Position numbers and translations under genes: made by a program. The notes under the pieces are model-generated. The model saw nothing but the letters and a program-made list of their open reading frames with translations. It was not told the DNA's origin and searched no databases. Below, piece after piece: positions 35,354-43,525 of a stretch of 64,000 nt of DNA (position 1 is its first letter; every line of letters starts with the position of its first letter). This DNA is from CADEED01 sp035502995 (lineage in GTDB: Bacteria; Pseudomonadota; Gammaproteobacteria; Steroidobacterales; Steroidobacteraceae): assembly GCA_035502995.1 (NCBI GenBank), contig DATJTW010000116.1, positions 1-64,000 of the forward strand, in the 5' to 3' direction.

Positions 35354-35929
35354 ATGACGGAATCCGCCAGTACCCCGCGTTTACGGGCCACGTTCGCCAT
35401 CTATCTCGGCCTGGTCGCCGCCACGGCCATCATTGGGCCCGACCTGGTCGGGAACACGACGTATTACCTCAGCGGCGTGCTCGGGTTCCTGTGCGTTGCG
35501 CTGGCCTGCCTGGGGCGGCTGTGGAGCTCGGTGTTCATCGCCGGGCACAAGGACGAATCGCTGGTGGTCACCGGGCCGTATGCGCGGCTGCGGCACCCGC
35601 TGTACGCGTGCTCCATCCTCGGTGCGTTCGGGTTGGGGTTGACCAGCCGGTCGATCCTGCTGTGCATCATCGTCGTCGCGTTGATCTCGTCGCTGGTGGT
35701 GTACGCGGCGTCCTGCGAGGAGCAGTTCCTGGCGGAGCAGTTCCCCGAGACGTTCGCGGCGTACGTCGCCGCTGTGCCGCACAAGTGGTGGCCCGGCGCG
35801 TCGCGCGCGGCGTTGCCGGAGACGCTTGACGTGCGGCCCGCCGTGTTCTGGAAGGCGTTCCTCGATGCGGCGTCGTTCTTCGCGTTATGGGTGCTGGTAT
35901 CGCTCGCGGCGGAAGTGCGACTGGGCTGA
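35354..35929 (+). CDS. isoprenylcysteine carboxyl methyltransferase-like membrane protein
   Basis: A 191-residue membrane protein with four or five helices. The ICMT/PEMT signature is GPYARLRHPLYACSILGAFGLGL, followed by the EEQFLAEQFPETFAAYVAAVPHKWWP region that binds S-adenosylmethionine. Bacterial members of this family methylate small lipids or quinones; the substrate is unknown. ATG 35354 is chosen because the long upstream open frame covers the opposite-strand msrA gene. Divergent from msrA. Confidence 0.83.
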   Translation: MTESASTPRLRATFAIYLGLVAATAIIGPDLVGNTTYYLSGVLGFLCVALACLGRLWSSVFIAGHKDESLVVTGPYARLRHPLYACSILGAFGLGLTSRSILLCIIVVALISSLVVYAASCEEQFLAEQFPETFAAYVAAVPHKWWPGASRAALPETLDVRPAVFWKAFLDAASFFALWVLVSLAAEVRLG

Positions 35930-35971
35930 CTCCTATTGCGGTGGCTCGCGGTGCGGAGCAGGCTCGCGCGC

Positions 35972-36454
35972 ATGAAGACACGCCGTCTGCCGGGATGGAT
36001 CGCGGGGCCGACGTTCGCCGCCGTCGGGCTAACAACCTTGACGGGCCTGGCCGCCTGTTCGCTGGTCAATCCACCGCCGCCCGTGCTGGCGCGCGCCGCG
36101 TCGGTGACCCTGCTCGATACGCCGTGGCGGCTGACGCGGTTGGGGGATCGGATGATCGACAATCCCGCGGGTGAGCGCGCGGTGATGTTGACGCTGGCGT
36201 CGTCCAGCAATGCCGTGACGGGGAATTCCGGCTGCAACCGGATGTTCGGCCACTACGCGTTGGAGAACGACATGCTGAAGTTCGACGGCCTCGGCGGAAC
36301 GAAGATGTTCTGCGAGGGGCGGATGGAGCTGGAGCAGTCGGTGAACAATGCGCTGATGGCGACGATCAGCTGGAAGATCACGGATCAGGTGCTGGAGTTG
36401 CGGGATGAGACTAACAAGGCGGTGGCGACGTTCAAGGCCGACTTGAATCGCTAG
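35972..36454 (+). CDS. META domain lipoprotein
   Basis: A 160-residue lipoprotein (lipobox LAAC near residue 29) followed by a META domain: DTPWRLTRLGD (about 52-62), GNSGCNRMFGHYALENDML and TKMFCEGRMELEQSVNNAL. META domains occur in HslJ-type stress proteins of the envelope. ATG 35972 is preferred over 35936 because it starts the signal sequence cleanly. It follows the ICMT-like gene by 42 bases and may be co-transcribed. Confidence 0.85.
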   Translation: MKTRRLPGWIAGPTFAAVGLTTLTGLAACSLVNPPPPVLARAASVTLLDTPWRLTRLGDRMIDNPAGERAVMLTLASSSNAVTGNSGCNRMFGHYALENDMLKFDGLGGTKMFCEGRMELEQSVNNALMATISWKITDQVLELRDETNKAVATFKADLNR

Positions 36455-36817
36455 GACGATCGTCCGTCTCGGACCTACATTCAGAAGCGCAGCGGAACTC
36501 GCGGCGTGGCAAGCCAACTAGGCTCACGCACATCTGGCAACGGAGGTTCTCAATCGCCGCGATAAGGTGGGACCAACTACCACTTGCCGACACCGGGCTT
36601 GGATGCGATCCTGCGCGGCCTCACCGATGTCGGTCGCGACGCCGAGCGATAGCGCGAAGTCAATCAGCAAAAGATGACGTCGTTGAACCGGCTCAAGTGT
36701 GAACACATCCAGCAGGCATAGGCGCGACTGCCGGGAACAAAACTGCAGCGTAGCGTTTTGCGCGGTGAAGACTTCAAATTGGACTCGAGCCGAAGGTGAG
36801 CCTGAACCGCTCGGCTT
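36455..36817. other. 363-base stretch without a supported gene
   Basis: Base composition falls visibly here compared with the neighbours. Only a 60-residue minus-strand open frame is present (36524-36706), with no start signal or recognisable family. A 12-base palindrome GGACGATCGTCC (36454-36465) begins at the last base of the META stop codon. The region may be the worn remains of transferred DNA joined to the lipoprotein gene on its right. Confidence 0.4.
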
Positions 36818-37372
36818 TCACGAATACTCATCTAGGATCTTAAAGACAAGCTGTTTGCCCGGGCCGCAGAAGTAGCGAAAATCGCCATTCGGGTTCTCAA
36901 CCTTGCGTACTTCGATCTGATTGAGGGGAATAAATATTTCTCCCTCCTCACGCAAAACCGCCGCGTGCCCGTTTGCAACCATGTCCGCGACCAAGCGACG
37001 CAAACTGAACGCAAGAAGCTGATCAGCGAGCGCAAGCTTCATGATGTCCTGATCTTGCAGAAGCTGGGGCTCACGCTCCAAGACTGGCAACAGTCCAGCC
37101 AACCCGATGTCAGCGTTCTGCGAACGAAGATATTCCTTCGCTGCGACCGCAGTGAATAAGATCCGGTGACGCTCGGCATCAAAGTAGTACATCGGGCCGG
37201 GCTCGCGGGTCGGTAGCACAACCGATGTCGCATCTAACAACCGGCTGAACTTTGAGCCCGAACCCGCTCCGCATTCACCCTCGATCCGCGCGACACCTAC
37301 TGCATTGCAAGCGCCCAGTGCGCTGGCGGCCAGCGCTACGAAAAAGTTGCTGAAAAGAATTTTTTCTTTCAC
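36818..37372 (-). CDS. hypothetical lipoprotein of atypical base composition
   Basis: About 184 residues from a GTG start at 37372 with GAGG 8 bases upstream. This start gives MKEKILFSNFFVALAASALGAC, a lipoprotein leader with lipobox ALGAC. A start at 37420 would add a polar extension. The mature part is helical with LRRLVADMVANGHAAV and ends FCGPGKQLVFKIL. No family is recognised. Its DNA is near 50 percent G+C by eye, against about two-thirds in neighbours, pointing to recent acquisition. Confidence 0.65.
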   Translation of the reverse strand: MKEKILFSNFFVALAASALGACNAVGVARIEGECGAGSGSKFSRLLDATSVVLPTREPGPMYYFDAERHRILFTAVAAKEYLRSQNADIGLAGLLPVLEREPQLLQDQDIMKLALADQLLAFSLRRLVADMVANGHAAVLREEGEIFIPLNQIEVRKVENPNGDFRYFCGPGKQLVFKILDEYS

Positions 37373-37428
37373 TTGTCTGGCCTCGAAATTCCGCCAGTCA
37401 TTGACGAATTTCGCCGCCACTCAACCAC

Positions 37429-37737
37429 TCACTGCCCCTTCGCTGCACACCGATACTCCCGCGTCACCCGCGTCTTCTTGCACAAATCCCTCTCCCCCTC
37501 GATGCAGGTATCGTGCTCTCCGTTCCGCGACGCCGCCGGATACCCCCAATCCTTGCACCGCTCCTTCGCCATCTCCGCCGCCGCGCGCTCGTCCACCTGC
37601 GGACTCTCGAACCGCCGGTACTCGTACGACAGTTGCACCATCCCCGCCTGCTGGTCGGAATCCGTTTCCGTCCACAGCTTGTAGGTAGTGCATCCCGAGA
37701 CCGTCAGGGCCAGCACGGCGAGCATCAGGTTCTTCAT
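37429..37737 (-). CDS. YecR-like lipoprotein, second copy
   Basis: A 102-residue lipoprotein with lipobox VSGC (Cys16). The mature part follows the YecR order: LSYEYRRFESPQV, ERCKDWGYP, Cys pair (EHDTCIEG, RDLCKK) and VTREYRC at the end. It is closer to the enterobacterial YecR wording than the copy at 14831-15169. No flagellar genes are in the window. Role unknown. Confidence 0.78.
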   Translation of the reverse strand: MKNLMLAVLALTVSGCTTYKLWTETDSDQQAGMVQLSYEYRRFESPQVDERAAAEMAKERCKDWGYPAASRNGEHDTCIEGERDLCKKTRVTREYRCAAKGQ

Positions 37738-37842
37738 GGCCTTCCTCGTGGCGAAGTCGATACCGACTGTAGCGTCTTTTCAGACCGGGAAACCGCCGCC
37801 GCGTTCTGGCAACTTCCCCGGCGGCACGTTATACAGGCGTCC

Positions 37843-38346
37843 ATGCATCGCCCCGCGTGGCTCGCATCGTTCGTACTCGCCCTGCTGGCCGCCGGCGCCA
37901 GCGGGGCCGACGAGTCTCCGCAGTCCTCCACGGTCATCGGCGCGCTGAACCAGCGCCTGGCGCAGGGTTCCGCCGCGCTCGAGGCCGGCCGCTACGAGGA
38001 AGGCGTGCGCCTCTCGCTCGAAGGCCTCGACGACATCGCCAGCCGCCGCGATCTCGCCGCGGGCCACGCCAACCTCTGCGCCGGCTACGCCGCGCTGAAA
38101 CGCTTTGACGCTGCCCTGCCCCACTGCAATCGCTCGATCGAGCTCGACGGCAACAACTGGCGCGCCTTCAACAACCGCGCCGCGGTGTTCGTCGGGCTGC
38201 AGCAGTTCGATCTCGCGATGACCGACGTCAACACGGGCCTGGCGATGGCGCCGGACTCGCCCATCCTCCGCAAGAGTGCCGAAGTGGTGAAGGAACACCG
38301 CGACGCCGCGCGACGCGACAAGCGCCGCCGGCCGGTTCGCGCCTGA
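37843..38346 (+). CDS. exported TPR protein
   Basis: A 167-residue protein with a signal peptide (to about residue 22, ASGADE) and three TPR-like repeats (about 45-145): GRYEEGVRLSLEGL, AALKRFDAALPHCNRSIELDG and LQQFDLAMTDVNTGLAMAP. It is periplasmic, a likely binding scaffold. The ATG at 37843 is chosen by the signal peptide; the longer frame upstream has no leader. Its TGA overlaps the MFS-acyltransferase ATG by one base. Confidence 0.8.
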   Translation: MHRPAWLASFVLALLAAGASGADESPQSSTVIGALNQRLAQGSAALEAGRYEEGVRLSLEGLDDIASRRDLAAGHANLCAGYAALKRFDAALPHCNRSIELDGNNWRAFNNRAAVFVGLQQFDLAMTDVNTGLAMAPDSPILRKSAEVVKEHRDAARRDKRRRPVRA

Positions 38347-40289
38347 TGCCGCTGCCCGAACAGGTGCCCGGCGCGGAAGCGTCGCAGTTCCGGCTGCTCG
38401 GCACACGCCGCTTCCTGCCGTTCTTCCTGACGCAATTCTTCGGCGCGTTCAACGACAACGTGTTCCGCAACGCGCTGATCGTCACGGTGACGTTCGGCGC
38501 GTCGGCGGCGGCGGATGCCAGCCTGATCTCGAACCTCGCACAGGCGCTGTTCATCCTGCCGTACTTCCTGTTCTCGGCGCTGGCGGGGCAGATCGCGGAC
38601 AAGTACGAGAAGAGCATGCTGATCCGTCGCACTCGGCTGGCGGAGGTGGCGTTGATGCTGGGCGCCGCGGCGGCGCTGTACTCGGGGCACGTGCCGACGT
38701 TGCTGGGCCTCATCTTCCTGTTAGGCGTGCTGGCGACGATCTTCGGGCCGCTGAAGTACTCGTTGATGCCGCAGCACCTGCGCACGAGCGAGCTGGTCGG
38801 CGGCAATGCGCTGGTGGACGCGGGGACGTTCATCGCGATCCTGATCGGCACGATCGCGGGCGGGCTGCTGATCCCGACATCCGATGCGGCGCGCGCGACG
38901 ATGGAAGCCACGGGCACGAGCCCGATGAACCTGGCCGCGATCGTCATGATCGTGGTTGCCGCGCTGACTTACGGCTTCGCGCGGCTGATCCCGCGTGCCG
39001 AGGCCACGGACCCGGGGTTGAAGATCGACTTCAACCCGGTGACGTCGCTGGTCAGTGTCGTGAAGTTCGCGGCGCAGACGCGATCGATCTTTCTCTCGCT
39101 GCTGGGCATCTCGTGGTTCTGGCTGGTGGGGGCGCTGCTGCTGGCCCAACTACCCGCGTATGCGCGCGACGTGCTCGGCGGCGACAAGACGGTGTACACG
39201 CTGCTGCTGGCGTCGTTCTCGATCGGCACGGCTATCGGCTCGCTGGCCTGCGAAAGGTTGTCAGGCCACAAGGTGGAGATCGGGCTGGTGCCGCTGGGGT
39301 CGATCGGCATGACGGTTTGTTTGTTGGACCTGTACTTCGAGCATCCGGGCGCCACGGCGGCAGGCGCGACGGCGGTGTCGTGGACGGCGTTCCTCGCCGC
39401 CGGCGGCTGGGACATCGCGCTCGACTGCGCGTTGATCGGCCTGTTCGGTGGCCTGTTCATCGTGCCGCTGTACGCGCTGATCCTGCACCGCTCGGCCGAG
39501 AGCCACCGCGCGCGCGTGATCGCCTGCAACAACATCCTGAACGCGGGGTTCATGGTGATCGCGGCGGCGCTGGCGATCGTGTGGCTGGACGTGCTGAAGC
39601 TGTCGATCCCGCAGCTGTTCATCCTGGCGGCGGTGCTGAACGCGGCGGTGGCGACGTATATCTACTCGCTGGTGCCCGAGTTCCTGATGCGGTTCCTGTC
39701 GTGGGTGCTGGTCAACGTGATGTACCGCATCCGCGTGCGCGGGCTGGAGAACATCCCGGAGCACGGGCCGGCGCTGATCGTCAGCAACCACGTGAGCTTC
39801 ATGGATGCGCTGGTGATCGGCGGCAGCGTGCGGCGGCCGGTGCGGTTCGTGATGGATCACAACATCTTCAAGATCCCGATGATGGGGTTCATCTTCCGCA
39901 CGGCGCGGGCGATCCCGATCGCGCCGGCGCGCGAGGATGCGAACGCGTTGAAGCAGGCGTTCGACCAGATCGATGCGGAGCTCGCGGCGGGTGAGATCGT
40001 CTGCATCTTCCCGGAGGGGAAGCTGACGCGCGATGGCGAGATGAACGAGTTCAAGACGGGCGTGGAGCGGATCCTGGAGCGCCGGCCGGTGCCGGTGATT
40101 CCGCTGGCGCTGCGCGGGTTGTGGGGCAGCTTTTTCAGCCGGCGCGGCGGCAAGCCGGCGATGACGCAGCTGCCGACGCGGTTCTGGTCGAAGATCGAGG
40201 TGGTGGTGACGGCGCCGGTGCCTGGTGATGATGCGAGTGCGACGGGGCTGCAGAAGATCGTGTCCGGTCTGCGCGGCGAGTGGCAGTAG
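38346..40289 (+). CDS. MFS transporter fused to 1-acyl-glycerophosphate acyltransferase
   Basis: A 647-residue fusion. Residues about 1-430 form a twelve-helix MFS carrier with the LplT-like opening FLTQFFGAFNDNVFRNALIV. Residues about 440-640 form a PlsC-type acyltransferase with NHVSFMD (the HX4D motif) and FPEGKLTRDG. In E. coli, LplT flips lysophospholipids inward and Aas re-acylates them; here the two are on one chain, but the Aas acyl-ACP synthetase part is absent. I infer lysophospholipid import and repair. The kinase-like gene follows and overlaps. Confidence 0.9.
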   Translation: MPLPEQVPGAEASQFRLLGTRRFLPFFLTQFFGAFNDNVFRNALIVTVTFGASAAADASLISNLAQALFILPYFLFSALAGQIADKYEKSMLIRRTRLAEVALMLGAAAALYSGHVPTLLGLIFLLGVLATIFGPLKYSLMPQHLRTSELVGGNALVDAGTFIAILIGTIAGGLLIPTSDAARATMEATGTSPMNLAAIVMIVVAALTYGFARLIPRAEATDPGLKIDFNPVTSLVSVVKFAAQTRSIFLSLLGISWFWLVGALLLAQLPAYARDVLGGDKTVYTLLLASFSIGTAIGSLACERLSGHKVEIGLVPLGSIGMTVCLLDLYFEHPGATAAGATAVSWTAFLAAGGWDIALDCALIGLFGGLFIVPLYALILHRSAESHRARVIACNNILNAGFMVIAAALAIVWLDVLKLSIPQLFILAAVLNAAVATYIYSLVPEFLMRFLSWVLVNVMYRIRVRGLENIPEHGPALIVSNHVSFMDALVIGGSVRRPVRFVMDHNIFKIPMMGFIFRTARAIPIAPAREDANALKQAFDQIDAELAAGEIVCIFPEGKLTRDGEMNEFKTGVERILERRPVPVIPLALRGLWGSFFSRRGGKPAMTQLPTRFWSKIEVVVTAPVPGDDASATGLQKIVSGLRGEWQ

Positions 40290-40957
40290 GGTCCGTCCCC
40301 GTCGTGGTCCCCCTCAAGGCCGACACATTCGGCACCGTCACGCGCATCGACGACACGGTGATCCGCGACACGCGCCTCGCCCGCCCCTGGGCCCGCCGCC
40401 TCGCGCTCCACCTCCTCCGCCGCGAACACCGCGCCCTCACGCGCCTGGCACTCGGCCCCGGCCTCGACGGCATCCCCCGCGTCATCGACCTCGCCCCCGG
40501 CCGCCTCACCCGCAGCTGGATCGACGCCTCGCCCATGCAGATCGCCCGGCCCCGCGACCCGAACTACTTCCGCGCCGCGATGAAACTGGTCCGCCGCCTG
40601 CACGCCGCGAACGTCATCCACAACGACCTCGCCAAGGAAACGAACTGGCTGGTCACGCCCGACGGCCGCCCCGCGCTCGTCGACTTCCAGCTGGCGATGA
40701 CGCTGACCCGCCGCGGCCCGCTGGCCCGCGCACTCGGCCACGACGACATCCGCCACCTGCTGAAGCACAAGCGCTCCTATCTACCGGACCGCCTGACCGC
40801 CCGCGAGAAACGCATCCTGGCGACGCCGTCCCTCGCCGCCCGCCTGTGGATGGCCAGCGGCAAGCGGGTCTATCTATTCATCACGAGAAGGATCCTGCAC
40901 TGGCGCGACCGCGAAGGCGCCGGCGATCGCGGCGCCGCGCCGCCCGACGGGCGCTAG
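40280..40957 (+). CDS. kinase-like protein (RIO/Kdo-kinase fold)
   Basis: Up to 225 residues with a small protein-kinase-like core: VIHNDLAKETNWL (catalytic loop, Asp near residue 116) and LVDFQLAM (DFG-like Asp near residue 136). The N-lobe is short and lacks a clear glycine loop. Relatives phosphorylate lipopolysaccharide core sugars or unknown small molecules. The start is uncertain: GTG 40280 overlaps the upstream stop by 10 bases, and GTG 40304 is the alternative. Placement after the lysophospholipid gene suggests a lipid or envelope role. The stop shares CTAG with the convergent regulator. Confidence 0.72.
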   Translation: MAVGSVPVVVPLKADTFGTVTRIDDTVIRDTRLARPWARRLALHLLRREHRALTRLALGPGLDGIPRVIDLAPGRLTRSWIDASPMQIARPRDPNYFRAAMKLVRRLHAANVIHNDLAKETNWLVTPDGRPALVDFQLAMTLTRRGPLARALGHDDIRHLLKHKRSYLPDRLTAREKRILATPSLAARLWMASGKRVYLFITRRILHWRDREGAGDRGAAPPDGR

Positions 40958-41649
40958 CTACCCGCGGCCAGCTTGTGCGGCCGGATCCCGATCCGGAACA
41001 CGTTGCCGCTCGGCGACGTCACCTGCACCGTCGCTTCGTCATCGTCGGCCGCCACCAGCTTCGGCTCCGCGACCCGCACCCACTGCGCCGACTTGGAGAA
41101 CTCGTCGACGCGCAACGACAACATCACCGCGCCATCCGCCGCCAGCGTCGGCACGACGATCACGCGCATCCGCCCTTCGAGCCGGATCTCCGCATCCTTG
41201 CCCTCGGCCGTGATGAGCTGCGACGTCGACAAGGATTGCTCGTTCAGCGCCAGGTTCACGTCGAGCATCACCTGGTCCGCGCGCACCGTCTGCGCGAAGA
41301 ACGCGCCGCACACCCCGGCGATCAGCGTCGCCGCGACCGCCCACCAGCGACCGCCGCGTCGTGGCGCCCGCTCGCGCACCGCCGGTATTGGCGGCATGGT
41401 CTCGACGACCTGCGTCGCCGGCACCGCGTCATCCGGCCGCCCCACCTCCGCCTCCACCCGCAACGCCCCCACCTCGACCCCGAACACCGCCGCCAGCCCC
41501 CGCGCCGTCTCGTACGACGCATTCCCGCTGCTCTCCACCCGTTGCACGGTGCGCAGCGACAGGCCCGCCGCCTCCGCCAGGTGCTCCTGGCTCCACGCGC
41601 GAGTCTCTCGTTCCTTCCGGATGCGGTTCGAATCGATGAGCATGTCCAC
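40954..41649 (-). CDS. membrane-anchored helix-turn-helix regulator
   Basis: A 231-residue protein with an N-terminal XRE/Cro HTH (IRKERETRAWSQEHLAEAAGLSLRTVQRVE, shown as Ser-Gln-Glu-His then Leu-Arg-Thr spacing at about 10-40), a Pro-rich linker, one membrane helix (about 101-117, WWAVAATLIAGVCGAFF) and a beta-rich C-terminal domain outside the cytoplasm. This layout resembles RodZ-like or one-component membrane sensors. GTG 41649 has GGAGG 8 bases upstream; ATG 41643 is the alternative. Target genes unknown. Confidence 0.8.
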   Translation of the reverse strand: MDMLIDSNRIRKERETRAWSQEHLAEAAGLSLRTVQRVESSGNASYETARGLAAVFGVEVGALRVEAEVGRPDDAVPATQVVETMPPIPAVRERAPRRGGRWWAVAATLIAGVCGAFFAQTVRADQVMLDVNLALNEQSLSTSQLITAEGKDAEIRLEGRMRVIVVPTLAADGAVMLSLRVDEFSKSAQWVRVAEPKLVAADDDEATVQVTSPSGNVFRIGIRPHKLAAGS

Positions 41650-41745
41650 GATCGCGTCCTCCGTTGAAAACGGGGACTGTCCGCGAGGAGGCGCGTCGCG
41701 GCCACGACAGTACTACGTCAGCGACCCGCCAGTCGCCCGGCAACG

Positions 41746-42165
41746 TCAGCCCGGCAACACCGTCTGCTGGTAGAACACGCCCTTCCAGCCTTCTTCATAT
41801 CGCCGGAACAGCGTCGACACGAACATCTCGCGCGCCGCCGCACCCGGCGCTTCGATCGAAGCGCGATACGTGACCATGCCCGCGTCGTCGCTCAACGCGA
41901 TCGCGCGCGCGTCCTCGATCTTCGACGCGCGGAACCCGCCGTCCTTGAGCATCGCGAGCACGCGCTGCTTCGTCAGCACGCCCTCCGGCATGACGCAGAT
42001 CGCGTCGTCCGCGAGGTACTCGGCATAGAACACCGTATCGCCGCGCTCGAGCGCGCGCACCGACGCCGCCTGCAGCGCGAGCAGCACGACTTCGATCTCG
42101 GTTTCGAACGGGTCGGCGGGCAGGCCCTGCTTCAGGGCCGCGGGGATGGAGCTCAGGTGCGACAT
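41746..42165 (-). CDS. DUF4440/NTF2-like protein
   Basis: A 139-residue soluble protein of the NTF2-like fold: VVLLALQAASVRALERGDTVFYAEYLADDAICVMPEG opening, then YRASIEAPG and FYQQTVLPG at the end. AGGA lies 8 bases before ATG 42165; an upstream ATG at 42174 would add MRD. A second DUF4440 member is at 17616-18107, but the two share only the fold pattern. Function unknown. Confidence 0.75.
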   Translation of the reverse strand: MSHLSSIPAALKQGLPADPFETEIEVVLLALQAASVRALERGDTVFYAEYLADDAICVMPEGVLTKQRVLAMLKDGGFRASKIEDARAIALSDDAGMVTYRASIEAPGAAAREMFVSTLFRRYEEGWKGVFYQQTVLPG

Positions 42166-42296
42166 GTCGCGCATCCTGCGATGGGCGTGGCCGTCCGCAC
42201 TGTCAGACGACGCCGAGTTTCCGCGCTCGATTCCGCCACCGCGGTGATCTCGTCCGCCCTAAGGGTCGCGGGTAGTTTGATCGCCTTGCCGGCGAC

Positions 42297-42770
42297 TCAG
42301 CCCACGTCCTTCGCGTACACGAGGAACCCGAAGTGCTTCGCGACCTTGTCGTACAACGTGCGCCCCGGCGTGTTCGTTGCATGCGTCTGCCAGTACACGC
42401 GCTTGCAGCCGGCTTCCTGCGCGCGCTCGTACGTCGCATTGATCAGCGCGCGCCCGATGCCGTGGCCGCGCAACTCGGCGAGGGTGAACAGGTCCTGCAG
42501 GTAACACAGGTTTTCGATGCGCGACGTCGCGCGATGGAAGAGGTAGTGGCACAACCCGACGACGTGCCCGTCGCGCACGGCGACCAGGCAGTGCACCGGC
42601 TCGCTGGCGTCGAAGAAACGGCGCCACAACGTCTGCGTCACTTCCTCGGGCAATGCGGTGGGGCCGGTGCGTTCGTAGAACGCGTTGTAGTCGTCCCAGA
42701 GCGGGCGCCATTCGTCGTGGTCTTCGGGCCGGACGGCGCGGATGTCGATCGGCTTCTTCGTCTTCGTCAT
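42297..42770 (-). CDS. GNAT family N-acetyltransferase
   Basis: A 157-residue GNAT protein: VRPEDHDEWRPLWDDYNAFY opening, VVGLCHYLFH, and the acetyl-CoA site LRGHGIGRALI (about 110-120), then NTPGRTLYDKVAKHFGFLVY. This opening and ending are typical of the group similar to yeast Hpa2/PhnO-like acetyltransferases acting on small amines. The ATG overlaps the TGA of the upstream secreted-protein gene by 4 bases. Confidence 0.88.
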   Translation of the reverse strand: MTKTKKPIDIRAVRPEDHDEWRPLWDDYNAFYERTGPTALPEEVTQTLWRRFFDASEPVHCLVAVRDGHVVGLCHYLFHRATSRIENLCYLQDLFTLAELRGHGIGRALINATYERAQEAGCKRVYWQTHATNTPGRTLYDKVAKHFGFLVYAKDVG

Positions 42771-43309
42771 TTCTTCGCCTGGATCTCCGTCCCGACGCAC
42801 ATCGGGAACTCGAGGGCCAACTCGTCCTGTTTCTGCAGGAACTCTTCGACTTCCAGGTGGCGCGCGAGCAGCGCCATCCAGCGATTCCACCAGGTCTGGA
42901 CGACGCCGATGACCCAGGCGTTCTGTATGCGCGACAACTGCAGCGCCACCGAGCGGTCTCCCGCTTCGGCGACCACGTAGACCTGCGCGGTGCACATCGG
43001 CCCCTCCTCGCAGGGACAACCGTCGACAACCGGCGAGATGTTGATCATCGAACGCGCCGCGACCTTCGACATCAGCGCCTCGATCTCGCGCACCTCGTTG
43101 TCCGAGATGTTGAGGTCGCGCAGCGGCTCGTCGCGCCGCTGCGGGCGGATCTCGACCGCGCGGTGCAGGTTGCGTTCGACGCGCAGCAGTTCCTCGGATG
43201 GCTGCGCGGCCCAGCGGCCCGCGCGCATCGGCACCGGCGGCTTCGACGCCGTCTGTGCGAACGCGCTGGACGTCAGCAAGGACGCGGTGACCGTGAGAAA
43301 AATCCGCAT
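42767..43309 (-). CDS. secreted hypothetical protein
   Basis: A 180-residue exported protein with a signal peptide (MRIFLTVTASLLTSSAFAQT). The mature part contains a cluster GCPCEEGPMC (three Cys in about ten residues) that could bind metal or form disulfides, then a helical Trp-rich stretch (WNRWMALLARHLEVEEFLQ). No known family is recognised. It is operonic with the GNAT gene downstream. Confidence 0.68.
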   Translation of the reverse strand: MRIFLTVTASLLTSSAFAQTASKPPVPMRAGRWAAQPSEELLRVERNLHRAVEIRPQRRDEPLRDLNISDNEVREIEALMSKVAARSMINISPVVDGCPCEEGPMCTAQVYVVAEAGDRSVALQLSRIQNAWVIGVVQTWWNRWMALLARHLEVEEFLQKQDELALEFPMCVGTEIQAKK

Positions 43310-43408
43310 GGCGCGATCCTATGTTTTGACTCTCGCCACAGGCAACGCGCGCAGCGCCGATCCCGGGTTTTCCTGAAAAAACGCGCGCGCCCCCTATCGC
43401 CCTCAAAT

Positions 43409-43427
43409 AGGAATGATTATCATCTGG
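43409..43427. promoter_or_regulatory. Fur-box-like operator
   Basis: The core AATGATTATCAT (43412-43423) matches the central 12 positions of the classic 19-base Fur box, while the flanks diverge. It lies about 100 bases upstream of a TonB-dependent siderophore-type receptor gene, the expected location. Iron-dependent repression is inferred from the match and position. Confidence 0.65.
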
Positions 43428-43525
43428 CCGCTCCTTATTCTTAGCCAGCCTCCCGGCGCCCACCCCTCGCGGCGCCGACGCCAGCCAGCCCCTTTCTTCC
43501 CGGCTTCACGGCGATGAGGTTTGTC

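Noticed and set aside
36524..36706. 60-residue minus-strand open frame
   Set aside because: No ribosome-binding site, no family signal, and it lies in the worn low-GC patch.
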